Source: Amaurobius ferox (Eukaryota > Arthropoda > Arachnida > Araneae > Amaurobiidae). From it: a DNA stretch of 64,000 nt. A program made the position numbers and the translations under genes. How positions within the stretch are numbered: position 1 is the first letter of the stretch; every line of letters begins with the position of its first letter. A model generated the notes under the pieces. It did not search any database and was not told where the DNA came from. It saw only the letters and a list, made by a program, of their open reading frames with translations. Location: NCBI GenBank assembly GCA_951213105.1, contig OX578145.1, positions 120,263,239 through 120,327,238 on the forward strand, given 5' to 3'. Of this stretch, positions 1 to 11,434 are shown piece by piece.

Positions 1-350
1 TTGGAGTGATGTCCATCTCTGTCAGTTTGTCTGATGTCTGTGATCGATGGATTGTGCACACGATAGCAGCCACAAATATTAATGGATTTTCACAAAATTT
101 TATATCAGGCTTTATTATCAAAAGATCTAGAACTAACTAAATAAAAAAAATAATTCCAGCGAAATTTTATATATTTTGAACATGGCAGCATGGGACAAAA
201 TTTGACATAATCACGCATAAAAGGGCTTATTTATGGCTCAATGAAGACAGTTTCAATCATTGTTATGAAAAATAGCCGCATTACAATTTTTTTTGCTCAT
301 GATGTCATTAGGTCATTATTCCCTCTTGGGGGGGGGGGGGAATTACCTCC
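1..350 (+). repeat. Family C repeat, 5' end cut by window
   Basis: TTGGAGTGATGTCCATCTCT, GATGTCTGTGATCGATGGAT, ATTAATGGATTTTCACAAAA, TTGACATAATCACGCATAAA and ACAATTTTTTTTGCTCATGA align in order with 41750-42060. It ends in a G-run (about 331-341). Confidence 0.72.
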
Positions 351-367
351 CGAGAGAGGTACTTTGT

Positions 368-658
368 TAATCTTTTGCTTATGGATGGGACAGCGTCCAT
401 CCCAAACGAAGAACCTCTCAGAAAGCCAGGCATTTGACATACCCTATCCCAAACAGTTCGATCCCCCTTTGCAGGCATATAGGTTAATATATAACACAAA
501 ACCTGCTGCCAGCAGGTACAATGTTTCTGTCGGCGATTTCCATGGACACCAATGCCTGCAAAGGGGGTCGAACTGTTTGGAATAGGGTATGCCAAATACC
601 TGTCTTTTTGAGAGGTTCTTCGTTTGGGATGACCGCTGTCCCACCCGTAAGCGAAAGG
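368..658. repeat. Inverted repeat enclosing a mariner-like remnant
   Basis: The left arm (about 368-478) and right arm (about 552-658) are inverted copies sharing TGGGACAGCG, ATCCCAAACGAAGAACCTCT, CATACCCTAT and CAAACAGTTCGA. The loop carries, on the - strand, GAAATCGCCGACAGAAACAT followed by TGTACCTGCTGGCAGCAGGT. This is the same short piece of mariner transposase (K-S-P-T-E-T-L-Y-L-L) seen at 40.8 kb, broken at almost the same place. No transposon ends are identified. Confidence 0.7.
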
Positions 659-2838
659 TTGAATGCATTTTTTTCGAAACGGAATTTTCAAAGGTTTTAC
701 ATTTTTAAAATGCTCCATGCGTCTTAATTTTTGTCTGAGATGCATGTAATTTGGCAAGAAGATACCTCTCATACTTTTTAATGAAACTGGGTATGCATTT
801 TATAATTGGACTTTATTAAGGTAATTAAAAGTGAATAAGAACCTAATTAAATGAAGAAAATTAAGTTTTAAAGCAGAAAAATATTTTTTAAAAATTAGCT
901 TTCTAAGGGATTTAAAAATGAATACCTAAATTTGTTCATGATGTGTTTTTGAGTGATCATAATGTAAAATTTATTAAAAATGTGAAAAAATGGCACGCAA
1001 GGAGCATTTTCAAATTTTCATAAAAAAAAAATTAAATTAAAAAATAAAAAATAAAATAAAATGATAACAAAATTGAAAAAAAAATTAATGGTATTGTATA
1101 TAGTAATGTTAAGAGGAATATTTATACAAATGTTTACGTTTCTAAGTCAATAAATAAATAAAAAAAAGTTCAACGTCCACCGTCCCCTTAACAGCGTAAA
1201 CGTAGCGTCATTAAAAAACACGCAGATACATCTTACTACGCATTTCTAAGCATACATCGGGGCTAAAGAGGAACATTTTATATGCTGTGTATAAATCCAT
1301 TTGATTCTGCTGCATTGTCTAAATGTTCGATTTTTTTAGGAATAGAGGTAGATTATATACACTGGTTTTCAGGTTTCCGTTTCTATTTTTCTCTGTGGTA
1401 CAAAATGCTTAATATTAATTTTGCAACGCTTTACAACTTTATAATTGATTAACAGAAAGTGAGATAGACCCTCAGAACCCCTTATAAAGGGTGTCAGTCT
1501 TATCGACTAGTGCTATAGCTGTTGCCTATGCACCTGCATAAAAATATACGATAATCCTAATACTTATCGAGTTATAGGCGTAGCCCATGACTTTTCTGAT
1601 ACCCTGTTTAGCGGAATGGTCTTCTCCTTGCACATAATAGCATCTATACTGGCTCGTAAAATTGTGATACATAGCAAGTTTTCTTACTGCCGTTTAGAGG
1701 TGAAGCGTGATAAAAATATTTAAGGAGATATAACATCAGGGACCAAAATTAGCAAATAAAAAGTTTTATGCTTTATATATATATTAACAAGGTCACAAAT
1801 AAAATAAAATATGATAACAGAATTAAAATAAATTAATGACATTTTGCAATTTTATTACAGTGGGACCTCGGTTTTACGTTTCTCTGTGGAACCTGTTAAA
1901 AAAGTTATATGGCGGAAAACACAATACACGGGGAAAAGTTTTTTTATATAAAAATCAAGGAATGAATCAAGGAAAGTGTAAAAATAAATAGACCACTCAC
2001 CAAGCTTTACTGTTTCACATGCTATCTTAATTTAGGATTCATATGGGCAAATTCCAAACTTATAAAAAATGCCAAAGGACGACGAAATTACTTTTCGATT
2101 TTTCCTTATGTTTAGAAAACGGATTGATGGAAATTTTTCCGAATTTCAAATTGATACGGAAAGGAAGGGGAGTGCACTTTTTAGAGGAGGGAGGATCGAC
2201 GGAATTCTAGATATTTGTCTAGTACTCATTTCCTCAAAATTATTCTTTTCGAAATCAACTTCAGTGTAACTACGCTGAAGTTGCTGAAATCTATTTTGCT
2301 ATGTATAGTTGGTTGTAGGTTTTTCATTTTCTCTTAACACGTTACATAAATGTATTTCAATTTTCTACAGAAACTCCTTCGTCAAAAGCATTCTGTTTTA
2401 TCAGAATGGCCATTTCGTAGTTTCCTTAAAAACATTTTTTCTCTATTTTTCGCGATTTTACTGTTTTATCAAAAGTATTAAGGTATAGATTTATTTAATC
2501 AGTAAGAATAAGTAATATATCGAAACATAAATGATTACATTTGTAGTTAATTTTCAAACTTCATAAATGTAGCCCGCTTCATATAAGGCGACTCAACACG
2601 CCCGAAAAGCGCATTAAGCTTTATGATATTTCTCAAATATGTAGATAATGCATAGTGAATATTAGATGAAGTGAACCAATTTTACAAAAGAAAAATTGTG
2701 AATAATGTCAAAAGTAGGCTAGAAAAAGAGAAAGAAATATAAAATAAAATCCAACTCCCTCCCCTAAAAATACAAATCAAAAGAAGAATATGTCCTTGTC
2801 CATGTGTTCTGCTAGTTTATTTGCAATGGTTATGCAAT

Positions 2839-3425
2839 TTTTACTTTCCCTTCAATACATGGTAATATATAGGGAAAGTATTGCAATCATGTCGAAAATC
2901 GCAACTCGAGGTTTCGACAGATCTACACGTTTTGGAACCTCTAGAATACGAAAAAACTATATTTAGCGTGACGTCTGTGTGCGTGTCAGTCTGTCTGTGC
3001 AATGTATGTATCCACTCTAACTCAAAAACTAATGGACCAAATTTCATAAAATTTGGTAGGTAATTCACTTGGATATGACCCTGGTGCTGATTAGTTTTTG
3101 GTACGATTAGTCAAAACAGAACCCGCCTTTTTTGCGAAATGGCCCTTAAAAATTTTATTTATCTGCTCTAGCTAAAATTCTAATTGACCAAATTTCACAA
3201 AATTTGGTAGATAAGTTACTTGTTGGATACTCTGGTGCTGATTAGAATTTGGTACGATTCTGTAAAGAAGAACTCGCCTTTTTTTACGAAATGGCCCGCA
3301 AAAATTTCATGTATCCACTTTAGCTAAAATACTAATTGACCTAATTTCACAAAATTTGGTAAATAAGTTACTTGTGGGATACTCTGGTGCTGATTAGTTT
3401 CGGGTACGATTCGGAAATGGTTTAC
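2839..3425 (+). repeat. Hairpin-headed dispersed repeat, family B, with internal 151-bp triplication
   Basis: Head ACTTTCCCTTCAATACATGG with GGAAAGTATTGCAATCATGT, AATCGCAACTCGAGGTTTCG, CCTCTAGAATACGAAAAAAC and the GACGTCTGTGTGCGTGTCAG tract. The body is three tandem units of about 151 bp (starting near 3008, 3158 and 3309). Each contains CAAAATTTGGTA, CTGGTGCTGATTAG and GAAATGGCC. Confidence 0.78.
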
Positions 3426-3659
3426 CGCAAAATTGTGATAGTTGCTACAATTGCTGGGTTTGATTAGATACATGTTTGATTACACGCGTTATTGCAACAC
3501 AAGTGGTCAGCACGTTACACTCCTGAAACAATCTTATGGCTACTCTCCATTGCATGTTTAGATCTTTTCGCGTTATACTTGGATGTGCCCTGTCTGTATA
3601 TTCATCTTTTTATGGGTGGCAAAAATGTTGTCATGCTATTGTTTTTTGGAAATTTTTTT

Positions 3660-4435
3660 CGCCTTGAAACTTCTATTTCTCAGGACCTGCTACAGCTTAG
3701 ATGATGACTGATATGGATACAGCATCAAATTCTAGAGGGGTTCGGGAATGACTAAGGCTTTACGCTTTCGGTTCTTTTTCTATTTTTGGCTCATTTTATT
3801 TGAAATATTTATTTTTCAAGATTAGATATAAATATAGCGTCGATGATAATTGATATAAATTTTGCGTCAAATTTTGGAGGAGGTTGGGTGGTTCACCAAG
3901 AAATTTTACTCTATTTCCGGTTTTTACTCCACTAATATTTTATCTCCATTTCCGGTTCAAATTTTTTTTTTGAAACATCTATTTCTCAGGATTGGTTTTA
4001 GATAGAGCTTACATAATACACTTTTGGTATTAATTGCTGATATAATTCAGCATTACATATTGGAGGGGTTTAAGGGACTCACTAAGAATTTCCGCTTCTG
4101 GTTCTGGCGATGTCGCTTCCGATTCAAAAATTTACATTTTCCTTAAAACATTTATTTCTCAGAATCTACAGATATGGCTTAGGTGCTGACTGATATGGAA
4201 TCAACATTAAATTCTGGAAAGGTTTGGGGGGGTTTACTAAAGATATACACTTACGGTTGTTTTTCCCTTCTGGTTTAAAAACATCTTTTTGAAACATCTA
4301 TTTTTCAGAATTGTCTACAGATAGAGCTTAGATGGTAGCGAATATGGATTCAGCATCCAATTCCAGACGGGATAGCAGGGATTCACTAAGGATTTCCTTT
4401 TCTGGTTCTGGAGATGACACTTCCTGTTTTTCCCC
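3660..4435 (+). repeat. Family D tandem array (units of about 150-165 bp)
   Basis: About five units, each with ACATCTATTTCTCAG, AGATAGAGCTTAGATG, GATATGGATTCAGCATC, GGATTCACTAAGGATTTCC and TTCTGGTTCTGGAGATG variants. Spacing is irregular. No coding capacity. Confidence 0.7.
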
Positions 4436-4607
4436 AAATCCTCATGGTTGTACGAAATAAGCATGGAAAAGAAAAGAAAAATGCTTAATAGCTGCATAAA
4501 AAATGAATTGTACATACCATTTGCCACACTATAAAACCCCTCCAAGCAGCACAAACGACCGCATGGGGCCTCATATTTGTAGAGGGCCTCGAAAGTTTGT
4601 ACATTAT

Positions 4608-5520
4608 TACTTTACTTATATACATAATGTATAAGGAAAGTATTGTGACGGGGTCGAAAACTCGAATTCGAGTTTTCGTCGGGAGAGCACGTTTCAGCAT
4701 TCCTGATCACGAATCAAACATTTTTGAGGCAATGTCTGTGTGTGTGTCAGTGAGACTGTGGAGACGATATCTCACGGACAAATAAAGCGATTCGAAAGAA
4801 ATTTGGTACAAAAATCATAATCCGTGAATACTAGAAACCTATTGTTTTTAAACGTAATCGAATGTTCAGAACCTCCCTAAATTTTCGAGTGAAATTTTGA
4901 AAAAATCATAAAAAAATCAAAACTTTTAATAAAGTGACGCAAATAGACATTTCCTATGTAATTTTTTTTTTAGAAAACGATTGACATAAACTTTAGAACG
5001 CTAGTATGAACTGTTCTCGAGATATTGCACATTTTAAAAATAAATTTATCAAAAAATCGCATAAATTAAAATTAAAATAATAACTGTTGAGAAACACGTT
5101 CACTTTTTATATGTAATATCATGCGATAAATTGGGTGACATCATTCTCGAGGACCCAGTTCTTTTCGTTCAAGAGAAAATATGCTTTGAGTAATACTTTT
5201 GTATTTGAACGCCAATAGTTATTTATCTGCTATAAGAATAACTTATTTCTCCGTTTATAACGCTTGGCGAGATTTTGGTGACGAATTTGGCGGAATGTCT
5301 TCAACTTGGCGACTTTTTTAAATGTTGCCAAATTAACGAAAATCTCGTCAAATGAATAAAAATGACGCTAAATCAATTAAATTGACAACTAACTGATGAA
5401 AATTCAATATCTTAGAAAGAATATAAATATCTACAATATGAAAAACCTATATTTTCATTGTAAAAGTAGTAAATTTATTGCATTATATAGGGAAAGCCAT
5501 GTGTTGCCCGCATCAGATTT
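4608..5520 (+). repeat. Hairpin-headed dispersed repeat, family A, full copy
   Basis: The head is an imperfect palindrome (ACTTATATACATAATGTATA) ending GGAAAGTATTGTGACGGGGT. Then come an AACTCGAATTCGAGTTTTCG palindrome and the GTCTGTGTGTGTGTCAGTGA tract. An AT-rich body has GACGATATCTCACGG, TTCTCGAGATATTGC and TTGGCGA-rich blocks. The tail is AGTAGTAAATTTATTGCATT followed by TGCCCGCATCAGAT. No coding capacity. Unclassified. Confidence 0.8.
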
Positions 5521-5821
5521 TTTTTATTGGAACTCTCTTGCATTTCTTAAAAGACTCATTAGTGCGTCATAGCTAACGCAATGTTTTCTTCTGTTTTATA
5601 TAATTCTGCATTTTACCTTTAGTCATTTGTCTATTAGCGTTCTGATGTCTTTACGTATACAAAGTATTACGTATACTCTTACGCTGTGTCCTTTCATTGG
5701 ATTATGGTTGAGAAAATGGTGATCATCATAATACTATAATCCCCACAGTTCGCTCGCTCTCTGTGTGATTTGGTGGTGTTAATGTATATACTGTAGCATT
5801 TTAAATTTATTTTGGTCTCTT

Positions 5822-6535
5822 TAAGTCTCGGTATTAGGTGGTTTCAGGGGAGATTACCGATCTTCTTCCTGACCGAGCTAAAACTATGTACCTTTAGGTA
5901 TTAGACAGATAAACTATGAACAACAAGGACAATGTAACAGGAACAAAATTATTAATTGGAACAAGGTAGTTTCAGACCCGAGAATATTTTCATATCATAA
6001 ACAAAGGTATTTTGTTTATGATATAAGAATAGTTATGGCATAAAAGAAGTTTCGGTATTAAGTGCTTTGAGGAAAGAATTATGAACCTCAACCTAAAAGC
6101 ATTTACATAATTAACATTTGCTTAATCTTCTTCTTGACCGAGCTAAAATTATGTACCTTTAGGTATTAGACAGATAAACTATGAACAACAAGGGCAATGT
6201 AACAAGAACTAGATTATTAATTGGAATAAGGTAGTTTCAGGCCAGAGAATATTTTTATATCATAAACAAAGGTATTTTGTTTATGATATAAGAATAGTTA
6301 GACATAAAAAAGTTTCGGTATTATGTGGTTTGAGGAGAGAATTATAAACCTCAACCTAAAAGCATTTACATAATTAACATTTGCTTAATCTTCTTCCTGA
6401 CCGAGCTATAACCATGTAACTTTAGATATTAGACAGATAAACTATGAATAACAAAGGCAAAGTAACAAGAGCCAGATTATCAATTGGAACAAGGAAGTTT
6501 CAGGCCCAAGAATATTTTCATATCATAAACCAAAT
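5822..6535 (+). repeat. 264-bp tandem repeat, about 2.7 copies
   Basis: TCTTCTTCCTGACCGAGCTA recurs at 5861, 6126 and 6389. Each unit also carries AGGTATTAGACAGATAAACT, AACAAGGTAGTTTCAG and, in the first two, a perfect 14-bp palindrome ATATCATAAACAAA / TTTGTTTATGATAT around GGTATT. It lies about 290 bp before the OXR1 exon at 6821. Confidence 0.85.
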
Positions 6536-6820
6536 CCCCCAAAATATTGTTTATCAGAGATTTACAAAATTCGATGCCGAACCCTAAGATGAAAAGACTG
6601 GCGTAATGAATCCTTATTTATATTTGAACTTGTTAAAACAACATAAATAACTTATCGGATAATCTATATTTCGGATTACAATTTTTTGGATTAGTGACGT
6701 TTTTCAGGTTTATAGTTCAGATGGGGCCTTACATGAAAGTTCGTTGAGGGCCCCTAAAGACCTTAGAATTCAACTGGAATGGTACTTCATAAATTTCATG
6801 TTTTTGTTTACTTTTTTTAG

Positions 6821-7020
6821 GGTGTAGTGTCGGGCGTGCTGATCATCACTCCAAACGCCGTGATGTTCGATCCGAACGTGTCCGACCCATTGGTAATCGA
6901 GCATGGGGTCGAGAGCTACGGAGTCATCGCCCCCCTAGACATGCTGATGAGAGCGGCCATCTACTTCGACATCGCACACATGAAGGTGCAGCACGCTGCA
7001 CCTCAAGATATGGGACCAAG
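6821..7020 (+). CDS. OXR1: OXR1/mustard internal exon, GRAM-domain segment
   Basis: This exon encodes 66 codons plus two bases. It contains the stretch ITPNAVMFDPNVSDPLVIEH, then a Y-G-V-I-A-P segment and an A-A-I-Y-F-D-I-A-H-M-K segment. This is the conserved GRAM-like region of the LysM-GRAM-TLDc family (OXR1, NCOA7, Drosophila mustard), which protects cells against oxidative damage and whose TLDc domain contacts the V-ATPase. The acceptor is a T-rich tract ending TTTTTTTAG at 6820; the donor is AAG|GTAAAG at 7021. The two-base carry-over joins in frame with the exon at 10245. Codon use is GC-richer than the flanking DNA. The LysM-encoding exon expected upstream was not found in the window. 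Identification is from family knowledge; borders are seen directly. Confidence 0.9.
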
Positions 7021-8179
7021 GTAAAGACCCTTAATCTGTTCCCAGCGATAAAGTCTAATGAAGCGAAAAATGAAATAGAATGAATCACCATCAACAACTT
7101 GCTATATTATTAACTATATACAACTTGCTATATTGCGGCAACGACTCTCAAAATCCTCGCTGATCGTCCAAACTTATATTAAAAATTCTTGATTTGACCT
7201 ACTATTAATTATTTCAACACGGAATATCATATAACTTCAATCGCAGCAAGAACAACTGCGCTCAAGCTTTATGATATTTTGAAGTTACTTGCGTGGTATA
7301 GCTGACGTCGGTTGCAACCTCTATGTGGCTGTGCAGATTAAGTTTACTTGCTACCAGATTAGTCTTCGGCTGTTTGATGTTAAAAAGCGCTGAATATCGC
7401 GAAACATTGGATCTATCAATCTTGATCGCAACATTGGGAAAGATCCCGTGGAGATAATGAAAAGCATTCTTGACCGCGTCGTTAACAGCGCCATCTATCT
7501 GTGAACTTGGCAACTTTTTCTCCTCCAGCAGAGAATCCTCCTGTAGATAGGGTGACGTTCTTTTTGGTAATATAGAGCTAAAGTGCTTTATGTTAAATAT
7601 TCTTTCCTACATAATGATCATATACGCATTATTTCAGATTCATACAGATAAAAAATCGGTAAAGGCAGGAAGGGATTAACTTTTACCCACCTTCTATTAA
7701 CTTCACGTGATAGACTTGTTTGTTTGAAAGTTTGCTAAAATTTTATTTCACAAAAATATGATTGAAATTACCCGATCTCGGGACGATTTGCCAAATTTGG
7801 CGAAATTTTCAAAATGTCGCCAAATTTACTAAATTGGCGATAAATAGAAAAAAATAACTCCAAATTGATAAAATTTCAATATTTACAAAAATAAAAATTT
7901 TTATGATCAAAATAATAACTTTACTTGAAAACAATTATAATGTAAAGATTTAAAAATAAGAAATTGAAAAAGAAATTATATACCCACTTTTTATAATGCA
8001 CTAAAAAATATTTTCAGTTGAAAATTTTAACAATTTGGATCTCTTAAAGATTAAAAGTAGGAGGTTGAAAATTATTTCAACTATTGAATTTTATTATTTT
8101 ATCTATTGAAATTTATATGCAATCACAATTCAGATAGTCAATAAATGTGGCTGATTATTCTTATTGGTTAAGTTACTGA

Positions 8180-8395
8180 ATTATTCTAGTTTTGATCAGT
8201 TTTTGGTATAATTGATGAAATTAGAACAGACTTTCTTGTCCGATATGGCTTACAAAATTTAACAAAATACAAAAGAGAAGGGCGAAATAGGATAAAATGT
8301 ATTAAGTAAATGCTCATTTTATACGTGTTTTTATAACTGCAAAATAAATAAGACTAACTCATTACTCTAGGATAAATTATTTAAATCAGTGGTTC
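8180..8395 (+). repeat. Family B 3' fragment
   Basis: TTGATCAGTTTTTGGTATAA, TCCGATATGGCTTACAAAAT, AAATGCTCATTTTATACGTG and TAAGACTAACTCATTACTCT follow the order of the 3' part of family B at 42.8-43.05 kb. Confidence 0.6.
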
Positions 8396-9249
8396 CCAAG
8401 GTTAAGGTTAGCAATTAAAAAAAAATGTACGGAACCCATTGACATCAGGATTTAACAATAATTTCTTTGGAAAACAAATTTTAAAAACATTTTATCAGTT
8501 ATATTATAACTAATAAAAATAATTAATTATATTATTACTCTAGAGTCTAGAAATTCACTGATATGTTACCCAAAGTGAAGTTTGAATATATTACCAGCCA
8601 ACTTTCTTAATACGGATTCACCTACTGCATCCAGTCTTATTTGCTTGATGCATTCCATGGGAGGCAATACACATTAAAATCTTAGTTATCTCTGTTTCCT
8701 TATACTTGTAGGTTTCAAATTTATAATTAATGATACCAGAGACCGACAAAAGGTGCATTCCTGCCAAATGTATGAAATAAGGTCAATTAAAGCAACTTTT
8801 TAAACTCTTCGTAGTAATGTTGGAAGAGGCGGCATTTTGCAATTGGATTTGGAAATAATGCAAACTAGCATGTTATCCAAGCTGGAAAATTACCCCTACG
8901 TACCCTACATAAGAAAAGAAAAAATTAAACATGATCTGCCTACAAAAGATTTATGTATTTATTTTTTATGTGAAGTAACTTAGGGCGTGGAGTATTACAG
9001 ATTAAATCATGGAATAAATGGCACGGGGAGGAACAGAAGTATGTAACGGAAGTGACACATTGTTACGAATACGTAACAGAAAAACATTGTAATAATTTGA
9101 AGGTTTGAGGCGACCAATTCGATGACTTTGGCACAAATATCGCCAACTTGGCGACTCTTGGCGAATTTTATAAACTCCTTCAATTTTGCAGGTTAGCTGA
9201 GAACTTCATGACTTACGTTCTTCAAAAATTTTCCCAGATGGTGTTTAGG

Positions 9250-9540
9250 AGGTGGTGGGACATCCTAGTGGTTAATGTATGAGGATTGTACATGGACGAT
9301 CCGTGTCCGAATTCTAGCTCCACCCAGACTGTCTCCATCTGGACGCGGAGTACGGATATACTAAATAGGTGGGTTCGTAAGTCCTTTTGAAAGGTTGGTG
9401 ATTGGGGAAGGAGCTTACGGTCCCTGTGAATGCCGCCCTCATTGGGTTCAGGTCTAAATTGGGTGGCACTGTCCCGGCCGTTCAAATAGATGCCTTCCTC
9501 CTTCTGGTAGGTCGGACGGTTTGGATCAAACAAACAAATA
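9250..9540 (+). mobile_element. tRNA-derived SINE, degenerate
   Basis: The body is recognisable: GGACGCGGAGTACGGATATA, GTCCTTTTGAAAGGTTGGTG, GGTCTAAATTGGGTGGCACT, GGTAGGTCGGACGGTTTGGA. The head (CCTAGTGGTTAATG) and B-box have decayed. Confidence 0.78.
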
Positions 9541-9906
9541 GAGAGCATATAAGCTTGTTTTGGACCATTTGGTTTGCTGAAGTGATACAAGTACAAGCAT
9601 CTGGGGAACTCAATACAGCATCCTATATATATATATTTTCTCTGATGACATATTCTTTTTAAGCTGGATTATAAAAGAATTCTGATAGAAAAGTGTAAAA
9701 AATATCAAATTTTAGATCTGCGACATCTGGACATCGACATCTGCACTATGCACTTATTTAGTTGTGCCGACCGCACGTCTGTTTAGTGAAGTGTCGGGAA
9801 CGTCACATCGAAACGTTTTATCTTCGATAACTTCATCGTTTTGGGTCCGATTCGGATTAAATGAACTGCATTCTCTTAATCTATCGAAACTGTAGAGTTT
9901 TCAAAA

Positions 9907-10035
9907 TAATAATAATAATAATTATAATTATTATTATTATTATTATACTAATAATTATAATAATCACAATAATACTAATTATTATTATTATTATGATAAT
10001 TATAATAATAATAATAATAATAATAATGATAATAA
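9907..10035. repeat. AAT/ATT microsatellite, self-complementary blocks
   Basis: Runs of AATAAT alternate with runs of ATTATT, so the array can fold on itself twice. It lies about 210 bp before the OXR1 exon at 10245. Confidence 0.9.
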
Positions 10036-10244
10036 TGCAAAACTATTTTTGCCTTTTAAAACTAAATATTGAAACGTTTTTCTATGTACCTTGTACCACA
10101 GTTACACACCACAAAACTCATCAACCTTTTCCTATTCGAAATATGCGAAAAGAATAAAGTTTTACAACAATTTATAAAAAGTCACAGGGTTAGTCACCAT
10201 TTGCTTTTCATTTCTATTTTCTACTTTCGGCTTATTTTTAATAG

Positions 10245-10513
10245 ACCTAAGGCTGATGTTTATTATGGCAAGATGGCAGAAGAATCTTCTGAGGAGACAA
10301 CCCTCCACTTTCCGCCCCAGGACGACGCCCCGTCAATCAAAGTCGCTTCCCCCACCGCCCCGCAAGAAGATTCCCCACTTCCTCCCACGACGCCCCCCAA
10401 GTCCGAGGAACCACTAGCACAGGAAACAGAGGTCCAAGAAACTTCATCTGAAAGTCAATCTGCAACAGTTCATACCACAACTACGCCTTCATCTCAAAGT
10501 GAAACCTTTGAAA
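10245..10513 (+). CDS. OXR1: OXR1/mustard internal exon, acidic Pro/Ser/Thr-rich linker
   Basis: The acceptor is TTTTTAATAG ending at 10244 and the donor is GAAA|GTAAGT at 10514. The first base completes an Arg codon (AGA) with the two bases carried from the exon ending at 7020. Reading then continues P-K-A-D-V-Y-Y-G-K-M followed by about 75 residues rich in E, S, T, P and Q with no predicted fold. Linkers like this separate the GRAM and TLDc parts of OXR1 proteins and vary greatly between species. The exon is distinctly GC-rich (GACGACGCCCCGTCAATC) against AT-rich surroundings. It ends with one carried base, which fits the exon at 52069. An imperfect AAT/ATT array lies about 210 bp upstream of the acceptor. 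The splice phase is strong support; the sequence alone would not identify the gene. Confidence 0.82.
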
Positions 10514-10894
10514 GTAAGTTGTGAAAAATTTTAGGCTATATCTTTCTTTAAAAAGAAATATGATGTTGGCAGCATATGACTCTCCCTATATAATGCAATG
10601 AATTTACTTCTTTTACAGCGAGAAAAGAATGTATAAGATCCACCGCACAATGTTTTAAAATTGAATTGTATATTTGGAGCTTTTTCGGATGACAATATAG
10701 AAAAATATTTCAATGTATCAAATTAACTTCTATTTCGCGCTGCTTTAAATTAGCAATTATCATTACCGATAACATTCACAATAAGTAATACAGTCCCTCT
10801 ATTGAAATATTTAAATAATTAATTCTTTCATCAGGCGTTATTTTTGAATTAATTTATATTTCACTTAATTCTAAACTGGCAATGATCCATATTG

Positions 10895-11434
10895 ATAGCA
10901 TATATATATATATATAACATTTATTTACAAACATCTGGTGTACCACAAGGGGGCTGTAGTAGTAGTATTCTGGCTAATTTATATCTTTATTATTATGAAT
11001 GTCATTTTAACTTTAATTCATATATTATATATAGATACGTTGACGACTTAATTTGTATTATCATTGATGATTCCTATCCAATTAATATTGATTTTTACCC
11101 TTCTAACCTAGAATTAATCCCTAATGAGCCTAGTGTTAGTCAAACTGTAAATTATTTAGACCTAAATTTAAATACCTTCAATAATCATGTTATCACCAAT
11201 CTATATGATAAAAAAGATTCTTACAACTTCACTATCATAAAGCTACTATTGTACTTGTAATTCTATTCAATTATTTAGAAAAATCATTTTAAACCAGCTC
11301 TTTCGAATATATCGTCTTTCTGATCCTCAGTTTCACTTTCTCCACATCAATAATCTTAAACGTATTTGTCAAAATTACCAATATCCGGCAGTTTTTGTAA
11401 ATAATATTATTAATAATTTCAAATATTCCACGTA
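10895..11434 (+). pseudogene. Reverse transcriptase fragment (PQGG ... YVDD), class uncertain
   Basis: The sequence starts immediately after a (TA)n tract. It reads T-S-G-V-P-Q-G-G-C-S-S-S-I-L-A-N-L-Y-L-Y, then Y-R-Y-V-D-D-L-I-C-I (the catalytic Y-x-D-D box, near 11030-11060) and N-Y-L-D-L-N-L-N. A frameshift near 11255 leads into L-F-R-K-I-I-L-N-Q-L-F-R-I-Y-R-L, ending near 11434. The arrangement resembles reverse transcriptases of Penelope-like or related elements in invertebrates, but I cannot place it firmly. The N-terminal half is missing. No matching partner element is visible in the window. Confidence 0.65.

Larger units (their letters stand above)
1..6820 (+). other. Intron upstream of the GRAM exon
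   Basis: No coding sequence is supported here. The stretch holds a family C repeat fragment at the left edge, a snap-back mariner fragment (368-658), a family B repeat (2839-3425), family D tandem units (3660-4435), a complete family A repeat (4608-5520) and a 264-bp tandem array (5822-6535). Between about 720 and 2838 I see only AT-rich DNA with A/T homopolymer runs and nothing recognisable. That this is intron of the OXR1 gene is inferred from the acceptor at 6820. Confidence 0.6.
7021..10244 (+). other. OXR1 intron, about 3.2 kb
   Basis: The intron is bounded by GTAAAG and AATAG. It contains TTGGCGA/TCGCCAA-rich fragments of the family A body near 7770-7870 and 9110-9170, a family B body fragment (about 8190-8390), a degenerate SINE (9250-9540) and an imperfect AAT/ATT array (9907-10035). 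The rest is AT-rich and unassigned. Confidence 0.8.

Noticed and set aside
7262..7513. 83-codon - strand frame
   Set aside because: No recognisable domain or splice-site support. It ends near a GATAGATGGCGCTG motif typical of transposon-derived DNA. Kept only as an unassigned open stretch.
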